Below are positions 22,768-33,063 of a stretch of DNA of 64,000 bases, piece by piece. Under the pieces are notes generated by a model. The model ran no database searches and was not told the origin of the DNA. It worked only from the letters and a program-made list of their open reading frames with translations. The stretch covers positions 496,001 through 560,000 of the forward strand of contig WWBZ02000009.1 of the NCBI GenBank assembly GCA_011503125.2, written 5' to 3'. Within the stretch, counting starts at the first letter, position 1. Each line of letters begins with the position of its first letter. The stretch comes from Botryosphaeria dothidea (Eukaryota > Ascomycota > Dothideomycetes > Botryosphaeriales > Botryosphaeriaceae). Made by a program: the position numbers and the translations under genes.

Positions 22768-23528
22768 AGCTTATGCTCATCTATAGATTCCCCACATACG
22801 CCGCAGAACCAGACACGAAAGGACTCCGCTTCAAGCGTGACGGAGTTCGAAATGGGCTTGTACCCGCACCCAACGAAAATGACATCAAGGGATACAGATC
22901 TTAATGATCAAGTTGGAGCAGACTGTATTGAAGAGGCGCGTAATATGGCTTGATACACAAAAGGAATACGTAATTGAATAGTGATTCACTGATAAAAAAT
23001 GCATTTCGATCGCAAGAACGGATTTTGCTGAGCGTATGATATTTCCATGTCTTCAGAAACTTGTTTTTCATAGAGCTCTCTCGTTCGCCCACATAAAACT
23101 GATCTGGAATTCGAGATCCGTTAATTAGCGATCAATTTTTGCGACTCTCTAATCACGTTGGGGGTTTCACGCACCCATCCGTTCTAGGTGCAAATGCAGC
23201 GGCGCATGGCGACAAACCCTTCTGAAACTGGTTTAGCCATACATTTTCTATCCTGGTGCGCTGCCATGTGCGATTTGGCATTCTATTTTTAATGTCTCTC
23301 GCACTCTTAAAATGCAAATAGTGATGTAAAACATAGACAAGCAAAGACGTGACATATCTGATCTACAACAAAACAAACAAAGAAAATCATAAACGGTTTG
23401 GAATCTAAGACAGCACTAAGACTATGTCTAGGTATGCTAGCCTTGACTACTATATGTTTACGCTTATGCGTGTCGCAATCATTTCAATGTTACAAAAACC
23501 TTTCGAACATTCGACTAGCAGCAAAAAC
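22768..23528. other. Intergenic, no gene seen
   Basis: It contains the second copy of the 55-bp repeat (listed separately). No other feature is recognised. Confidence 0.35.
23034..23088. repeat. 55-bp dispersed repeat, copy 2
   Basis: It matches 3617-3671 in the same orientation with a few substitutions. Flanking sequences differ and no terminal repeats or TSDs are obvious. Confidence 0.6.
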
Positions 23529-23768
23529 TGTTGGATTTGAGAGTGAAGAGTTGTGAGGTCAGAAAAGAGAGTAGATTCTGCCTGTCTCCTGAGAGGGAGG
23601 TTGGTAGGCTTGCTTATATACATGGGTGATAACTACATAACCGAGGATACTAAAGATCCTAGAGAGAGTGCCGATGCGGGGTTGGGCATCAAAGAGTGTT
23701 GTTGTATAAAGGATAGAATATTCGAGATAACTGAGATGCCTGAGGTAGTAAGGCAAGAAACTCTGACA
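23529..23768. mobile_element. Solo LTR of the copia-1 family, TSD AAAAC
   Basis: It is 240 bp, begins TGTTGGATTTGAGAG and ends ACTCTGACA. It is flanked by perfect AAAAC duplications (23524-23528 and 23769-23773). Its length equals the copia-1 LTR at 62509-62748. It sits 45 bp upstream of the coiled-coil pseudogene's ATG. Confidence 0.88.
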
Positions 23769-23813
23769 AAAACAGACACAGATAACACGATAGCCTCCTA
23801 CAAGCTAACCATA

Positions 23814-24563
23814 ATGTCAATTCAGCAACGCTCCTCGACCAACATCCGTGATAACAACGATGACAGAGCCGAGATGCTCCAAATGCTCGAATCCGAGAAA
23901 GAAAAAGGCCTCCAAAACTACCGACTCTACCTTGATTCAACAACGTCGCTCATATTAGAAAACAATAGAATGCGAGAAGATCTTCGGAACGCAGATAGAA
24001 GGAACGATGCTTTGCAACAGGAACTTACCGAGCTGAGGCAATGGAAACATAGAAACCTAGAAAGATAGCGCGCAACAACGAGTCAAGATCAAGAGATACA
24101 AGCAAAGCTTCGTGAAACAGAATTAGAACGGAAGAGGTACGCATCAGAGGTTTCTCGACTTGAGAGAGAGACGCATCATCAGAAGCAATCTTGTTACGCA
24201 CAGCTCTAGCATCGAAACGATTATCTAGCACAGCAGATCGTTGAGATTAAAGCACAGCACCAGCAATCCAACGCCCGATGTGCGGAACTGGAAGAGAAGG
24301 TCGCAGACTTAGTCCACCTAAGTGTTCAACAAGAGCTACGCTTGAGAGAAGCTGATAGTCTCTACCGTATGACTGATTCTGCGCTTAAGTTGGCTGATGT
24401 TCTTGATGTGGAAGAGATATGGATGTCTAATCTCTATACAAGCTCGAGTTTCCATGTCTTAAGAGACCTGCCGCCTAACGCTATTGCAACGAAGAAAGAA
24501 TTGTTTGGGTTAGTGAAAAGGATATCTAGTCAGGCACGTATATATTACTGTCAAGACAACTAG
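23814..24563 (+). pseudogene. Coiled-coil protein gene broken by two stop codons
   Basis: From ATG 23814 one frame stays open except for TAG at 24066-24068 and TAG at 24207-24209, ending at TAG 24561-24563. The conceptual product is about 247 residues. It is rich in Glu, Gln, Arg and Leu with long heptad-like segments (ENNRMREDLRNADRR, ELEEKVADLVHL), so a coiled coil is likely. Both stops are TAG, as expected from C-to-T at CAG or G-to-A at TGG. No family is recognised. The solo LTR just upstream may have replaced or disturbed its promoter. Confidence 0.6.
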
Positions 24564-24619
24564 AGATGAAGGAAAATTAGCTTTAGCGACATTTAGGTAG
24601 ATTACTCTCCGCTATTTAG

Positions 24620-25300
24620 TATATTTTGAACTCTACATGACCTCACTAAACTGCTAAACACCTTCTGAGATTCGTTCATACGCTGCTTTGATAATCTGTG
24701 CCCGCCTTAATACCACTTCCCGCTGTTCGTCTGTACATGCGAGCATCTAGGCACCCAGCTCGGTGATTGGTATCCACGTCGGTGGTTGTCCGGGTGAGAC
24801 ATAAGGTATGCCACTGTTATATAACCTGCTACTGTTATATAACCCCTCCTTGATCCTAGCATAACGCTTATAGATAGCTATCTAGGATGGCTCCTCCTTA
24901 ACCATGGCATTTAAGTCGTACCTAGTCATCGTGACGGGGCCTTGAAGCAACACGTCGGCTTTGTCTGCGGAACTCTGTGCGACACTCCAAGCACCAACCT
25001 TAGTTATAGGCATAGACGAAAAAGGAGGTTCATTATTAATTAGTACCCCAGTCGCGCGGTACAAGTGCATCCACTAGAGAACTTCTGATTGATTGCTTGT
25101 ACCATGCCTGAACGGAGTAGCCATGTACGCCCGCTCGTTTGAGAATACTTCTTCCCTGCACACTGGACAGTGGCGTCGGTATTTGGTATACCTGTCCGTT
25201 TCTGAGAACTAGTTAAGAAGACAGCCATGATGGAAGTAGTGCTTGACATTACTATTACAAGCAGCAACAACATCGCTAGATAAAGCATACGACTCGGAAT
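24620..25300 (-). pseudogene. Degenerate hypothetical gene, possibly membrane-anchored or secreted
   Basis: On the minus strand an ORF from about 25288 begins with a hydrophobic segment (MLYLAMLLLLVIVM) followed by a polar region with VQCAGKKYSQ. A frame change near 25070 leads into a polar stretch (QSSADKADVLLQGPVTMTRYDL). That frame continues past three TAG codons towards TDEQREVVLRRAQIIKAAYERI near 24660. The continuing protein-like composition across stops suggests a decayed gene. No family is recognised. Confidence 0.35.
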
Positions 25301-25491
25301 AAATAGGATAATCGAAGAGCCTATCGATATCGTTATCGCTGGTTTTTTTACGCCTATTTTCTAGCACCTCCGAAGGTAGCGCATGCGGTTAGAGTAATTG
25401 AAGGTATTCTGTACGAGAAGGCATTGAGGTAGGATATTACGAAGCCTTAGGGTCGGGAGTTGGATTTTTTTTATCAATAGTAAAGTGATGC

Positions 25492-25780
25492 TGTCGAACT
25501 GTCGGTGGGCCTCAGGCCCTGAACTGTGTGAGGTTAGAAGAAAGAGCTGAATTTCTGCCTGTCCTTCTTAGTGAAGGAGAATGAGTGTCCTTAAATATAT
25601 AAATCTGAGCTGATATAACCGAGGGAATAATTGTATCCGAGGAAGTGATATCCGAGGGTATTAGGCATGAACAGTGGCAAATTGATGCCCTCCTCTTCTC
25701 CGGTAGAATCTTCGAGAGATTATAGTGACTAAAACTAGACAACAAGTGCTGCCTGAGAAATAAGGGGATTCTGGTTGACA
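25492..25780 (-). repeat. copia-2 3' LTR
   Basis: Plus-strand ends are TGTCGAACTG and GGTTGACA; 289 bp. It has a TATA-like AAATATATAAAT near 25594 and tandem CCGAGG motifs shared with the copia-1 LTR. Confidence 0.88.
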
Positions 25781-25843
25781 CACCCCCTTTATAATAAGCA
25801 GTCTGGTGCTTATTGTGACTCTAAAATTCGTGTGAAAGTAAAT

Positions 25844-28800
25844 TCAATCTGAGAGAGTATCTTTGGATTTCTGAGAGATCAAATCCTTGATGTTGATAAG
25901 ATGTAGTTGCTTGACGAATTGCTGAAAGCGTTGTATAGGCAAAGCCTTAGTAAGTCCATCCGCGATCATTTCGGCTGATAGAGTCCATTGAAGCCTGATT
26001 CGCTTGTTCTGAATCTCTTGACGAAGCCAATGTTGGTGGATATCGACGTGGCGTAACTTCGTCGTTAGTTTAGGAGAGGACTCGTCCAAAAGTCGGATCG
26101 TTTGGCGGTTGTCGCATTGGATAAACAGATAGTGGTCTGGATCGAATTGAATGTGCCTAAATAGGCGTTCCCACCAAAGAAGTTGCTTTGCCGTATTAGA
26201 GAGTGAAAGAAATTCGGCTTCTGTGCTTGAGGTAGTAACTATTCTCTACTTGTTGGCCTTCTAATCGATTGGTCCATTAAATAGCTAAAAGATGTATCCC
26301 TGAGATGACTTTCGAGTTTCCTGATTATTAGTAAATGATGCGTCGCTGCTTGATAGGAAGACTGTTTGCTGCGAGTTGTAGATGCCGTTAAATTCGATTG
26401 CGAGGTGTTTGGTTGAGACTAGGTATTTAATTACGCGTGTGGCCAGTTGTTGATGACGCTTAGAGGGATTCTGGAGATATTCCGCAAGTTTTGAGGCTGC
26501 TTGTGCAATGTCTGGACGTGTGATGACTGCGGCAAAGTTAATAGATCCAATCTTCTGTTGGTACGTGTAGATTTCCTGAGTTGTGGCTTGATTGATTGAT
26601 GGTTGTACGTCTTCGACTGGGAGTGGTGTTTTTGGTTGCTTATCCTGATTGATATTGAATTTGGCGGCTAGTTTCTCGATGTATGAGTCCTGACAGAGCC
26701 AGAGCTTTCTCTGTGGTCTATCCCTGATGATTCTGATGTTGAGAAACCATTCGAGTTCGCCAAGGATTCGCATTTCGTAGATATTGGAGAGTTTGTGCTG
26801 AAATTCATCGATTTGACGTGTATATTCCTTTGGGTAAACGATTGCAATATCATCCACAAAGAAGAATAAAATTATTGCCTCGTTTGAGAGTAGACAGTTT
26901 ACTCCTGGAACTTGTGCAAGTCCGAGATCTTGAAGTGTTGTCGAGAGATGGTTGCTCTATAGGGCTGGTGATTGTTTGAGGCCGTATAGGGCTCGAAGAA
27001 GTTGAATAATGAGTCCTGGTTGAAGGTTCTGGAATTCTTCGAGTAGTTCGAGTCCTTCTGGGAGTTCGTAGTACGTATCCTCATCGATTGGGCTGTTGAC
27101 GAAGGCATTTATCATGTCATATTGTCGTGATTCAAGGTCGAAGGCTGCCGTAATTGCCATGATGCTCCGAAAAGTCTGGGCGGCTAAAGTTGCTGCATAC
27201 GTGTCCTGTTCGGTAAATTGCAGATCGCCGCGTACGCAAAGTCTGGCCTTAAACTTAATTAGATATCCCTCAGTGTCGAATTTGTACTTAAAAACCCAGG
27301 TTAGAGGGATAACTTTCTTGCCGGCTTGAGTGGCGACGGAGCGTTTGACAAATCTCCAGATTCTAATCTTTACTAGGGTTCTGGCTTCAGTCTTAAGAGC
27401 TGGAATGAATCCTAATAAAAATGGGTGCTGAAGCATTTCCCTGAAGGTTCGTGGTTCCGGTGGTAATTGGTCTCTGTGGATTCTTGGTGGGTTTCCTGGA
27501 GTGTTGATTGCTGCTGAAAATGCACTGAAGTAGGGAGAGTTCGGGATTTCTTGAATCTCATCGAGTGCTGCGGCGTATCCTTGTTTCCGTGGCTTTCTTG
27601 GTTTCTTGAATGGGTCTTCTTATAGTTGAGGGTTGGGATTCCGTGTGCTGCGTGTACTGCGAGTAGTACTTTTACCCCCTTTAGGCTCGATCATATCTCC
27701 AGTGATCGTGCCTGATATTTCTGCTGCACGGGGAGCGCGATTTCCTGGTGTTGCTCCTGGTTGTGGTGGAGTATCGTACTGTGCTGGAAGAAGTCGTGGA
27801 AGTCTTTTTGTTTGTTGAGTTTCTAGGCCTACATTAGTATCTTGTGCTTGTTCTTGATGTTGACTGGCCGTAATTGATGGATCTGGAGTTGGTAGTTGTT
27901 AGTTTTCTCTAGAGTCTTGGTGTCGAGTTGTTGGATTCGAGCTTATCTCCATTTCGTGGGTAGTTTCTAGCTCGTCTTCTTTAGACTCAGTTTTATCGGT
28001 TTGTTGGTTGGTTGAAAGCTGAATTTCGAGTGTTTGGATAATTTCTGAGGCTTCTTCTTGGAGGAGTAGCGTTAGGTCTGGGTCTTCTGGTCGGTAGAAC
28101 TCGTCCTCATTGAATCTGACATCTCTAGTTCGAATGATCTTTTGTTGGCTTGGAATCTAGATTCGAAAGATGTTTGTGGAGTCGTATCCAACAAGATGTC
28201 CAAGATGTGCTTTTTCGGCTAGTTTCTGGCTTCGTGGAATTCCCTTCTTATGTGCATAGGCTCGACAGCCATAGATACGAAGATGGGAGAGATTTGGTTT
28301 CTTGCCTGTAACTGCCTCGAATGGGGTTTTCCAGTTTAGCTTGGCCATTGGTGTACGATTATGAATATATCCAGCTGTTCTGATAATTTCTGGCCATAGT
28401 GATTGCGGAAGATTTGCTCCAATTCTCATAGCTCTTGCCTTAGATAGGATCACGCCTCCTAATCTCTCGGCGTATCCGTTCTGTTCAGGCGTGGCGGGAG
28501 CTGAAGTTTCAAGGGTGATTCCTTCTGATTGGAGAAAGGACTTGGTTTCTATTCCAATAGTTCGCTCGCCATCGGTCCTAAAGAAAACAATCTAACGCTT
28601 GTAGCGGGTTTTGACGAGTTTAACGATAAATTCAATTATGTCCTGGGCGTCTAATTTGTTTGGATGGGTGAAGGCGAAGGTGAAATCCGTCTTGACGCAG
28701 GCGAAGTGGGATGTCCACTTGTCTTGGTTATACCCCTTCTAAATTTGGAGTAGGTTAAATAAAACTCGGTAGAATGCTTCGTTGTAGTCTTCTTCTCTAG

Positions 28801-30460
28801 TCGTTTCTCGTAAGATAATCCTCTGGGATTTTGAAAGTGCACAGGGTTGGCATTGAATGGTTTTTGGAGCTGGAGGTTCTTTGATCACTGATACTCCTTC
28901 TGTGTTTTCCTCGAGATGTTGGATAACTTCTAGGTTAGCGTGTGCAAGGACTTGATGCCATTTTTCGGCTGATGATTTGCGAATAGTTGCTGGGAATGCT
29001 GCATGTCCTTAGTATTCTAAATTGGGATTGTGTTCTAGTAGGAAGTGTCCTTGGTGCTATTGAACTTTGCAAAGGTGTTTTCCTTGGTGGATGAGCTGCA
29101 TATTCTGGGTATCCTAGTAGATTTCCTTGCTGACTACAATGCTCATCGATACAAGGTTCGTTAAGAAGGATGGAATGAAGGCAACGTTGTTGAGCGTAAT
29201 CGTTCTCTGGCCAGTCTATGTTTTAGCGGAGATATCGATGGTTCCCCAGGCTTGAATTAGAATGGCTTGGTTGCCTGATCCAAGGGTCTCATCAGGTCTG
29301 GCCTTTCTGGCTTCGTTGAATCTGTTTATCATTGATTGGTTGCAAACATAGACGTCGGTTCCAGAGTCGAGAATCCAGGAGTTGAATAGACGACTATTCT
29401 GAGCTGCGAAAGAGTGGTATGTTGCCGTCATTGATATGGGCTGTGCATCTTGGGATTGCGGTTGATCCTGTTTCTCGCCTTGGTTTTGTTCTTTTTGTTC
29501 TTTTTGTTGCTGAATTCTCTTGTTTCTCTCAAGTGATTTAGTGATGATCTCCTTAAATTTCGGGTCCTGAAGCTTCTCTTCAACTTTAGCTTGAGTTTTA
29601 GGATTTGGCTTGAAGTTCTTGGGTCGGTTTTTAGCTTGAGGATTGAGATACCAGCATTCTGGGGCCTAATGATGTATTCCGCAGGGACAGAGAGGTGCTG
29701 TTTTAGCCTGTTTGCCTTGAAAATTGGCGGTGAATGCTAAGTGGGTTCCCTCAGTCTTTTGAGCTTTGACTGTCTGGTTTTCTCGGTAGTATTGGCGGAA
29801 CTTCTCGATCATGTTATAGAGATCCGTGACGCGGGTTGCTGGATCGAGATTCTTGATTTGGTAGGTGCTGACGAATTGAGGTTCAATCGGCTTAAGTGCA
29901 AGGAGAAAGTCTCGGGTTGGTCGATTGTCTAATACTTCGGCAAGGTTGTGTTTCTTCGCCTCGGTATAGAGCTTTTCCCATTGCTAAAGCCAGGATTCGA
30001 TATTCTGACTTCGTGGAGGCTTGCATAGTTGGTGGTATTAGTGTTCAAGCTTAAGTAGTCTAGCCTAGTCTGTTGGTGCAAGGCGCTTCTTGAGCGCTCG
30101 GAGAATGTCCCATAGATACGGTTCCTCTAACGTGATGAATAAAAGATTGGTTATTGAGATTGACTCTTGGATGTAGGTAGTAAGTTCCGCGAGAGCCTTT
30201 TGACGTCTATCGTAGACGTTAATCTTGTGTCGATAGATAGTATACTGGGTCTTAAATCGGTCTTGTCCTTGAGTATCGTCATCCGGTGGCAACGGCGGTA
30301 GGTCACCGGGATCCGGAATCTGATCGGGTCGTATGGTCCTTTCAGGATTAACTACTTCCCAAATACCTAGAGCCTTAGCTCGTGAGCGTATAAGGTACAG
30401 CTAGTTGTCCTAGTCTAAAGGTCGATTGAGAATGACGGTTTTCTTGGTTGATTCCGTCAT
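25844..30460 (-). pseudogene. copia-2 gag-pol polyprotein, interrupted by stop codons
   Basis: A single minus-strand frame runs from ATG 30460 to the stop at 25844, broken only by TAG/TAA codons. In order: gag-like region (30292-30065), protease ILDSGTD (about 29370), integrase zinc module with WHQVLAHANL and CQPC (about 28950-28850), integrase core and GCRAYAHKKG region (28453-28157), RT (27436-26285) with the active-site FVDDIAI near 26850, and Copia RNase H ending in KLRHVDIHQHWLRQ (26089-25844). The stops within one preserved frame are what C-to-T/G-to-A decay would create. It is not expected to be functional. Confidence 0.85.
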
Positions 30461-30549
30461 GGTTGAATAGTCTTGTTCTGGAATTCTAATTGTTAGTTTT
30501 TAGGAAGTAATTCCTTACTGTCTGTTCGGTCTACGCTTTAGTGCGATAG

Positions 30550-30562
30550 CCGGGCTTATAAC
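30550..30562 (-). promoter_or_regulatory. copia-2 primer-binding site
   Basis: The minus strand reads GTTATAAGCCCGG directly after the 5' LTR. The same 13-mer follows the 5' LTRs of copia-1 and copia-3. It is complementary to an anticodon-arm sequence (..GGGCTTATAAC), suggesting half-tRNA priming. Confidence 0.7.
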
Positions 30563-30851
30563 TGTCGAACTGTCGGTGGGCCTTAGGCCCTGAACTGTGT
30601 AAGGTTAGAAGAAAGAGCTGAATTTCTGCCTGTCCTTCTTAGTGAAGGAGAATGAGTGTCCTTAAATATATAAATCTGAGCTGATATAACCGAGGGAATA
30701 ATTGTATCCGAGGAAGTGATATCCGAGGGTATTAGGCATGAACAGTGGTAAATTGATGCCCTCCTCTTCTCCGGTAGAATCTTCGAGAGATTATAGTGAC
30801 TAAAACTAGACAACAAGTGCTGCCTGAGAAATAAGGGGATTCTGGTTGATA
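30563..30851 (-). repeat. copia-2 5' LTR
   Basis: It is 289 bp and pairs with 25492-25780. It ends GATA where the other copy ends GACA, one of several transition differences. Confidence 0.88.
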
Positions 30852-30996
30852 GATGCGTTATGAGTTGTGTAGATGGTGGATTTCGTGAGCTGAAGGATTC
30901 TAAGATGATTCTGCCCATATAAGTCTGAGTATCCTATTTATATATATTACTATTTACTATTTCTTGTTTATAATCAAATAAGGGAAAGCTAAATTA

Positions 30997-32339
30997 CAGT
31001 ACTAGGACAAAAGTCTGCGCGAAATTAAGCGAGACGCGTCAAAACGCGCAACACGCGTCACACCTCTCCTCCTTGCATACCACCTTATGCCTCCACAACG
31101 CACTCCTTTATAAGAGCTCTTTGGCGAGCATAATAAGAATCATGAGTTCTCTCTATACCAACGTGGAATGCTGGCTGCCGCGCGTGCAATGGGTCATAGA
31201 ACCACCTGGATTTCAAAGCAGCTACACACGCCTGAATCGTCAATTCGCACCACCCTCTCCCGCGCGCCATTACGCAACGAAGGACGCTCACAACTACGTT
31301 CCGGCAGGCCAAAGGTCCTCTCAGATCAAGACCAAAGGCATATCTTACGCATCGTACGGAATAATCCAAAGTTCACCTATTAGGAGGTCAGAGAAGCCAC
31401 AGGCGTAACCTACTGTGCCCGTACCCTCTCACGGTTCCTGGACACCTATAATATCAAGAAATGGCGCGCTGTAGGCCGCCCAGAGCTACGTGAGGAGCAC
31501 GTAGCAATCAGGCTTGCCTGGGCGCTTGAGCATGTGGACTGGACTGAAGCGTAATGGGCTAAGGTTATCTGGTCAGATAAGTACTCTGCAGAGCGTGGCA
31601 AGGGCGAAGAGAGGGAGTGGGTTTTTCGCACACCATGCCAGAAGTGGGACCCAGGTATGATCCAGCCATATAAAAAGGGTAAGGATATATCTATTATGGT
31701 ATGGGCAGGCTTCTCTGGCAAGCGTGGGAGGTCACCCTTACACGTAATGATACGTGATCCGTTATCCAAGAGGGGTGGCTACTCAGCCGACTCCTATCTT
31801 GAAGTACTAGAGCAAAATATACCAAAGGTTTGGCGTAGAGGCATGCTATTCATGCAGGATAATGCGCCTATCCATACAGCTATTAAAGTACGCGATTGGT
31901 TCACCCAAAAGCGTGTTAATATGATAGACTGGCCACCATATAGTCCAGATCTAAATCCTATCGAACACCTCTGGTTTCACCTTAAGGCTATGGTCTTAAG
32001 GCTCTATCCAGAGCTTAGTGAACTACGTGGAAATATAGATTATATTAGAGAGAAGCTTGGGCAGGCATTATAAGAGGCGTGGAAGGCATTACTACAGTCA
32101 TTATTTGATAATGTACTAGGTAGTATAAAGCGGAGGTGTGAGGCAGTTATCCAGGCAGAGGGCTGGCATACGAAGTACTAGTATAAAACCAAGGCGAAAA
32201 TCGATCTCCCTGGTCAATTCTGACTTAGTAGTAGCTTACTACGAGCTTCAGGAAGCGTGCATTGAGAAAAGGCGACTTTGGTTTTCATTGGGGTGATCGC
32301 CTTGGTACGCGACTCGCGTAGACTTTTGTCCAGTGATTG
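30997..32339 (+). mobile_element. Tc1/mariner DNA transposon, decayed
   Basis: Imperfect terminal inverted repeats of about 26 bp share the core GGACAAAAGTCT[AG]CGCGA at 31004 onward and, inverted, at about 32314-32332. TA dinucleotides flank both ends (30995-30996 and 32340-32341), as for Tc1/mariner. The 1.34-kb length fits one transposase gene. Confidence 0.8.
31087..32181 (+). pseudogene. Tc1/mariner transposase (DDE type) with in-frame stops
   Basis: One frame runs from ATG 31087 (MPPQRTPL) to TAG 32179-32181, interrupted by stops near 31117, 31381, 31552 and 32071. A helix-turn-helix region (ISKQLHTPESSIRTTLSRAP) is followed by the catalytic domain: WSDKYS (first Asp), MQDNAPIHTA (second Asp) and DWPPYSPDLNPIEHLW (Glu). 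Second Asp to Glu spacing is close to the DD34E class. Preserved frame plus stops indicates point-mutation decay rather than indels. Confidence 0.85.
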
Positions 32340-32341
32340 TA

Positions 32342-32910
32342 AGTACGCTAATGTTGTTAAGTCTTTCTTTGTTAGGTTGCTTTGAAGTCTTTATCTATTT
32401 GCCTAAAATAAATTTAATTAAGATTAAAGGATTAATATAGTTAGTCTTTGTTTGATATACAATGCTTTGTTACGGAGCATCCTAAATATATGGGGCTCGG
32501 GTTAGGGTCTTGAAGCCGACCTGCCACAGCGCTAAAAAGACGACAATGTTCAATCCAACTGAGTATTAAATTAAGACATTGTATATACGCTAAAGCCATG
32601 TGTACCGCCGAGTCGGGGCTTGTTACGGATCCTGCTTAGATAACTGTAAATAGCCGTCTAAAAGGAAGATGATCCACGCCGGGCGTACCTTATGTACGGC
32701 GCATTTGCCTTTTACCTTGCGATTCAACTCTTATTCTCATCATCTATAACAGTCGAGTTATTAAGCTCTGCGCTCCCTTCAGAGGTGGTATGGGGCTCAA
32801 GGGCGTCTTGAGAGATATTCATTTTCTTAAAAATAAATGCATACATCGAAGAAAAATCCTCGAAGGATTCCTTGGCAAACACTCTTTAGCTGCTTACCAG
32901 CAAAGCTTTC
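32342..32910. other. Inter-element spacer, nothing recognised
   Basis: This AT-rich sequence between the mariner element and the outermost LTR of the nest has no gene or repeat recognised. Confidence 0.4.
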
Positions 32911-33063
32911 TGTTGGGAGGAACAGGGTCTGATCGAACCAAGGGTCAACACCGAAAATTTGTTATATAGCTACTATATAAGAGGGACCGGGTCACCTACC
33001 CTCCTCCTCCTCATGCCAATCTACGATAAACTTCACTCCCTATACAAACAACCCACTTGTTTA
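32911..33063 (+). mobile_element. copia-3 5' LTR, first part (outermost layer of the nest)
   Basis: It begins TGTTGGGAGG and matches the 159-bp solo LTR at 12558-12716 up to CCCACTTGTTTA. It contains the TATA-like CTATATAAGAGGG. The LTR is then interrupted by the LINE and resumes at 63966, where CCCACTTGTTTA is repeated and followed by ATA and the primer-binding site. Confidence 0.82.

Larger units (their letters stand above)
25492..30851 (-). mobile_element. Copia-type LTR retrotransposon 'copia-2', full length but decayed, TSD GATGC
   Basis: Two 289-bp LTRs (25492-25780 and 30563-30851) bracket a minus-strand polyprotein. The target duplication GATGC is perfect (25487-25491 and 30852-30856). 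The LTRs differ by C/T and G/A transitions only among the differences seen. Next to the 5' LTR (right) is a 13-nt primer-binding site, and next to the 3' LTR (left) is a polypurine AAAGGGGGTG. The order gag, protease, integrase, RT, RNase H identifies Ty1/Copia. Confidence 0.9.
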
